From: Pseudomonadota bacterium
GTDB lineage: Bacteria; Pseudomonadota; Alphaproteobacteria; Rhizobiales; Kaistiaceae
Length of the DNA: 7,245 nucleotides
Assembly: GCA_023433185.1 (NCBI GenBank)
Contig: JAEZEN010000123.1
Coordinates: 1-7,245 of the forward strand
Direction of reading: 5' to 3'
Both the position numbers and the translations under genes were made by a program. Every line of letters starts with the position of its first letter. Within the stretch, counting starts at the first letter, position 1. Below, one piece after another: positions 6,496-7,245 of this stretch. Under the pieces are notes generated by a model. It saw only the letters and a list, made by a program, of their open reading frames with translations, made no database searches and was not told where the DNA came from.

Positions 6496-6603
6496 ATGAC
6501 CGAAGTCGCGCGGCCCGAGCGCCGGTTGCCCTTATTCGACCGTTGCCTGACCGATCACCGTCCCGGCGGCGGCCGCGGGTCGCATCTGAGGCGGCGGCCA
6601 TGA
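6496..6603 (+). pseudogene. 35-codon ORF, possible N-terminal remnant of acr3
   Basis: Between arsC and arsH a short frame starts at an ATG with AGGA about nine bases upstream and ends at a TGA overlapping the arsH start (ATGA). It encodes [19 protein letters not shown], then [16 protein letters not shown]. The first part resembles the start of Acr3 arsenite permeases, where a short polar leader precedes an F(D/E)RYLTLW motif and the first membrane helix. Here the match stops after LT, and the rest is Arg/Gly-rich with no membrane segment. arsC-acr3-arsH is a common order, so a deletion that removed nearly all of acr3 and left its start codon region is plausible. It could instead be a real small coupling peptide. 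The similarity rests on about eight residues by eye. Confidence 0.42.
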
Positions 6604-7245
6604 CGCGCCTCCGGAGCCTGCCCGACCCCGACCACCTGCCGGCGCTCGACCGACGCTTCATCCATGAGCACCCGGGCTTCGGCCTGGGGCCAGAGGACCA
6701 CAAGCCCCGCATCCTGATGCTCTACGGGTCGCTGCGGCCGCGCTCCTACTCCCGGCTCGCCACCGAGGAGGCGGCGCGGCTGCTTCTCCTCTTCGGCGCC
6801 GAGGTGCGCATCTTCGACCCCTCCGACATGCCCTTCCCCGACCAGGTCGCGGGCAACGACCATCCCGCGATTCACGAACTGCGCGCGCATGCGATCTGGT
6901 CCGAGGGCATGGTCTGGTGCAGCCCCGAGCGGCACGGGCAGGTCACGGGCCTGATCAAGGCGCAGGTCGACAACCTGCCCCTCAACATGGGCGGTATTCG
7001 CCCCACGCAGGGCCGCACGCTTGCCGTGATGCAGGTGTCGGGCGGGTCGCAGAGCTTCAACGCGGTCAACACGCTCCGCCTCCTTGGCCGCTGGATGCGG
7101 ATGTTCACGATCCCCAACCAGTCGAGCGTCGCCAAGGCCTACCAGGAGTTCGACGAGGCCGGCCGGATGAAGCCGTCGAGCTACTACGACCGCATCGTCG
7201 ACGTGATGGAGGAACTGGTGCGCTTCACCATCCTCACGCGTCCCC
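6600..7245 (+). CDS. arsH: ArsH, NADPH-dependent FMN organoarsenical oxidase (3' end cut off)
   Basis: The frame is open from the ATG to the right edge, giving 215 residues of ArsH; probably about 20 or more C-terminal residues lie outside. ArsH is a flavodoxin-like NADPH:FMN oxidoreductase that oxidises trivalent methyl- and aryl-arsenicals to less toxic pentavalent forms. Diagnostic segments are [12 protein letters not shown] (41-52, the FMN phosphate loop), the [19 protein letters not shown] stretch, and, further on, [35 protein letters not shown], and [20 protein letters not shown]. The N-terminal extension before the flavodoxin core (about 36 residues) is normal for ArsH. A GAGG lies about ten bases upstream, and the start overlaps the stop of the 35-codon ORF, implying translational coupling. 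It is co-transcribed with arsR and arsC. Confidence 0.95.
   Translation, partial: MTRLRSLPDPDHLPALDRRFIHEHPGFGLGPEDHKPRILMLYGSLRPRSYSRLATEEAARLLLLFGAEVRIFDPSDMPFPDQVAGNDHPAIHELRAHAIWSEGMVWCSPERHGQVTGLIKAQVDNLPLNMGGIRPTQGRTLAVMQVSGGSQSFNAVNTLRLLGRWMRMFTIPNQSSVAKAYQEFDEAGRMKPSSYYDRIVDVMEELVRFTILTRP

Noticed and set aside
1..7245. CRISPR arrays, insertion sequences, tRNA or rRNA genes, attachment sites
   Set aside because: I saw no regularly spaced direct repeats, transposase sequence, terminal inverted repeats, or tRNA/rRNA features on either strand.

Overview
The window looks like chromosomal DNA from a GC-rich proteobacterium, most likely an alphaproteobacterium. The base composition is strongly GC-rich throughout, which also opens many long spurious reading frames. 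The nasT-nasS gene order and the arsR-arsC-arsH cluster both fit that group. Genus cannot be told from this sequence.

Left half, all transcribed leftward: a Kef/YbaL-type monovalent cation:proton antiporter with a C-terminal RCK/TrkA-N domain (2294-4016), broken by a +1 frameshift near 3310; then nasT (1601-2191), an ANTAR-domain RNA-binding antiterminator; then nasS (273-1604), a cytoplasmic NrtA-like nitrate/nitrite sensor. nasT and nasS overlap by four bases. In the 102-base gap ahead of nasT there is a near-perfect sigma-54 (-24/-12) promoter, so nitrogen control of the sensor pair is likely. The 272 bases downstream of nasS contain no convincing large gene. They hold a 23-codon ORF and a stable hairpin whose loop can be read as the AxxGxx hexaloop recognised by ANTAR proteins, which might be part of the leader of a nitrate-assimilation gene lying off the left edge.

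Middle: reading rightward and divergent from the antiporter, a 461-residue protein with the creatinase/M24 'pita-bread' fold (4205-5590). Most of the residues that bind metal in M24 peptidases are replaced, so it is probably a metal-independent, creatinase-like hydrolase or another non-peptidase member.

Right end: an arsenic resistance operon, arsR (5681-6046), arsC (6043-6477), a 35-codon ORF (6496-6603) and arsH (6600 to beyond the right edge). Overlapping stop/start codons link arsR to arsC and the small ORF to arsH. A sigma-70-like promoter is embedded in a perfect 13-bp inverted repeat that runs into the arsR start codon, suggesting autorepression and a leaderless arsR mRNA. The 35-codon ORF begins like an Acr3 arsenite permease and then diverges, so it may be the stump of a deleted efflux pump gene. 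ArsC reduces arsenate to arsenite and ArsH oxidises trivalent organoarsenicals. No arsenite exporter is visible in the window.
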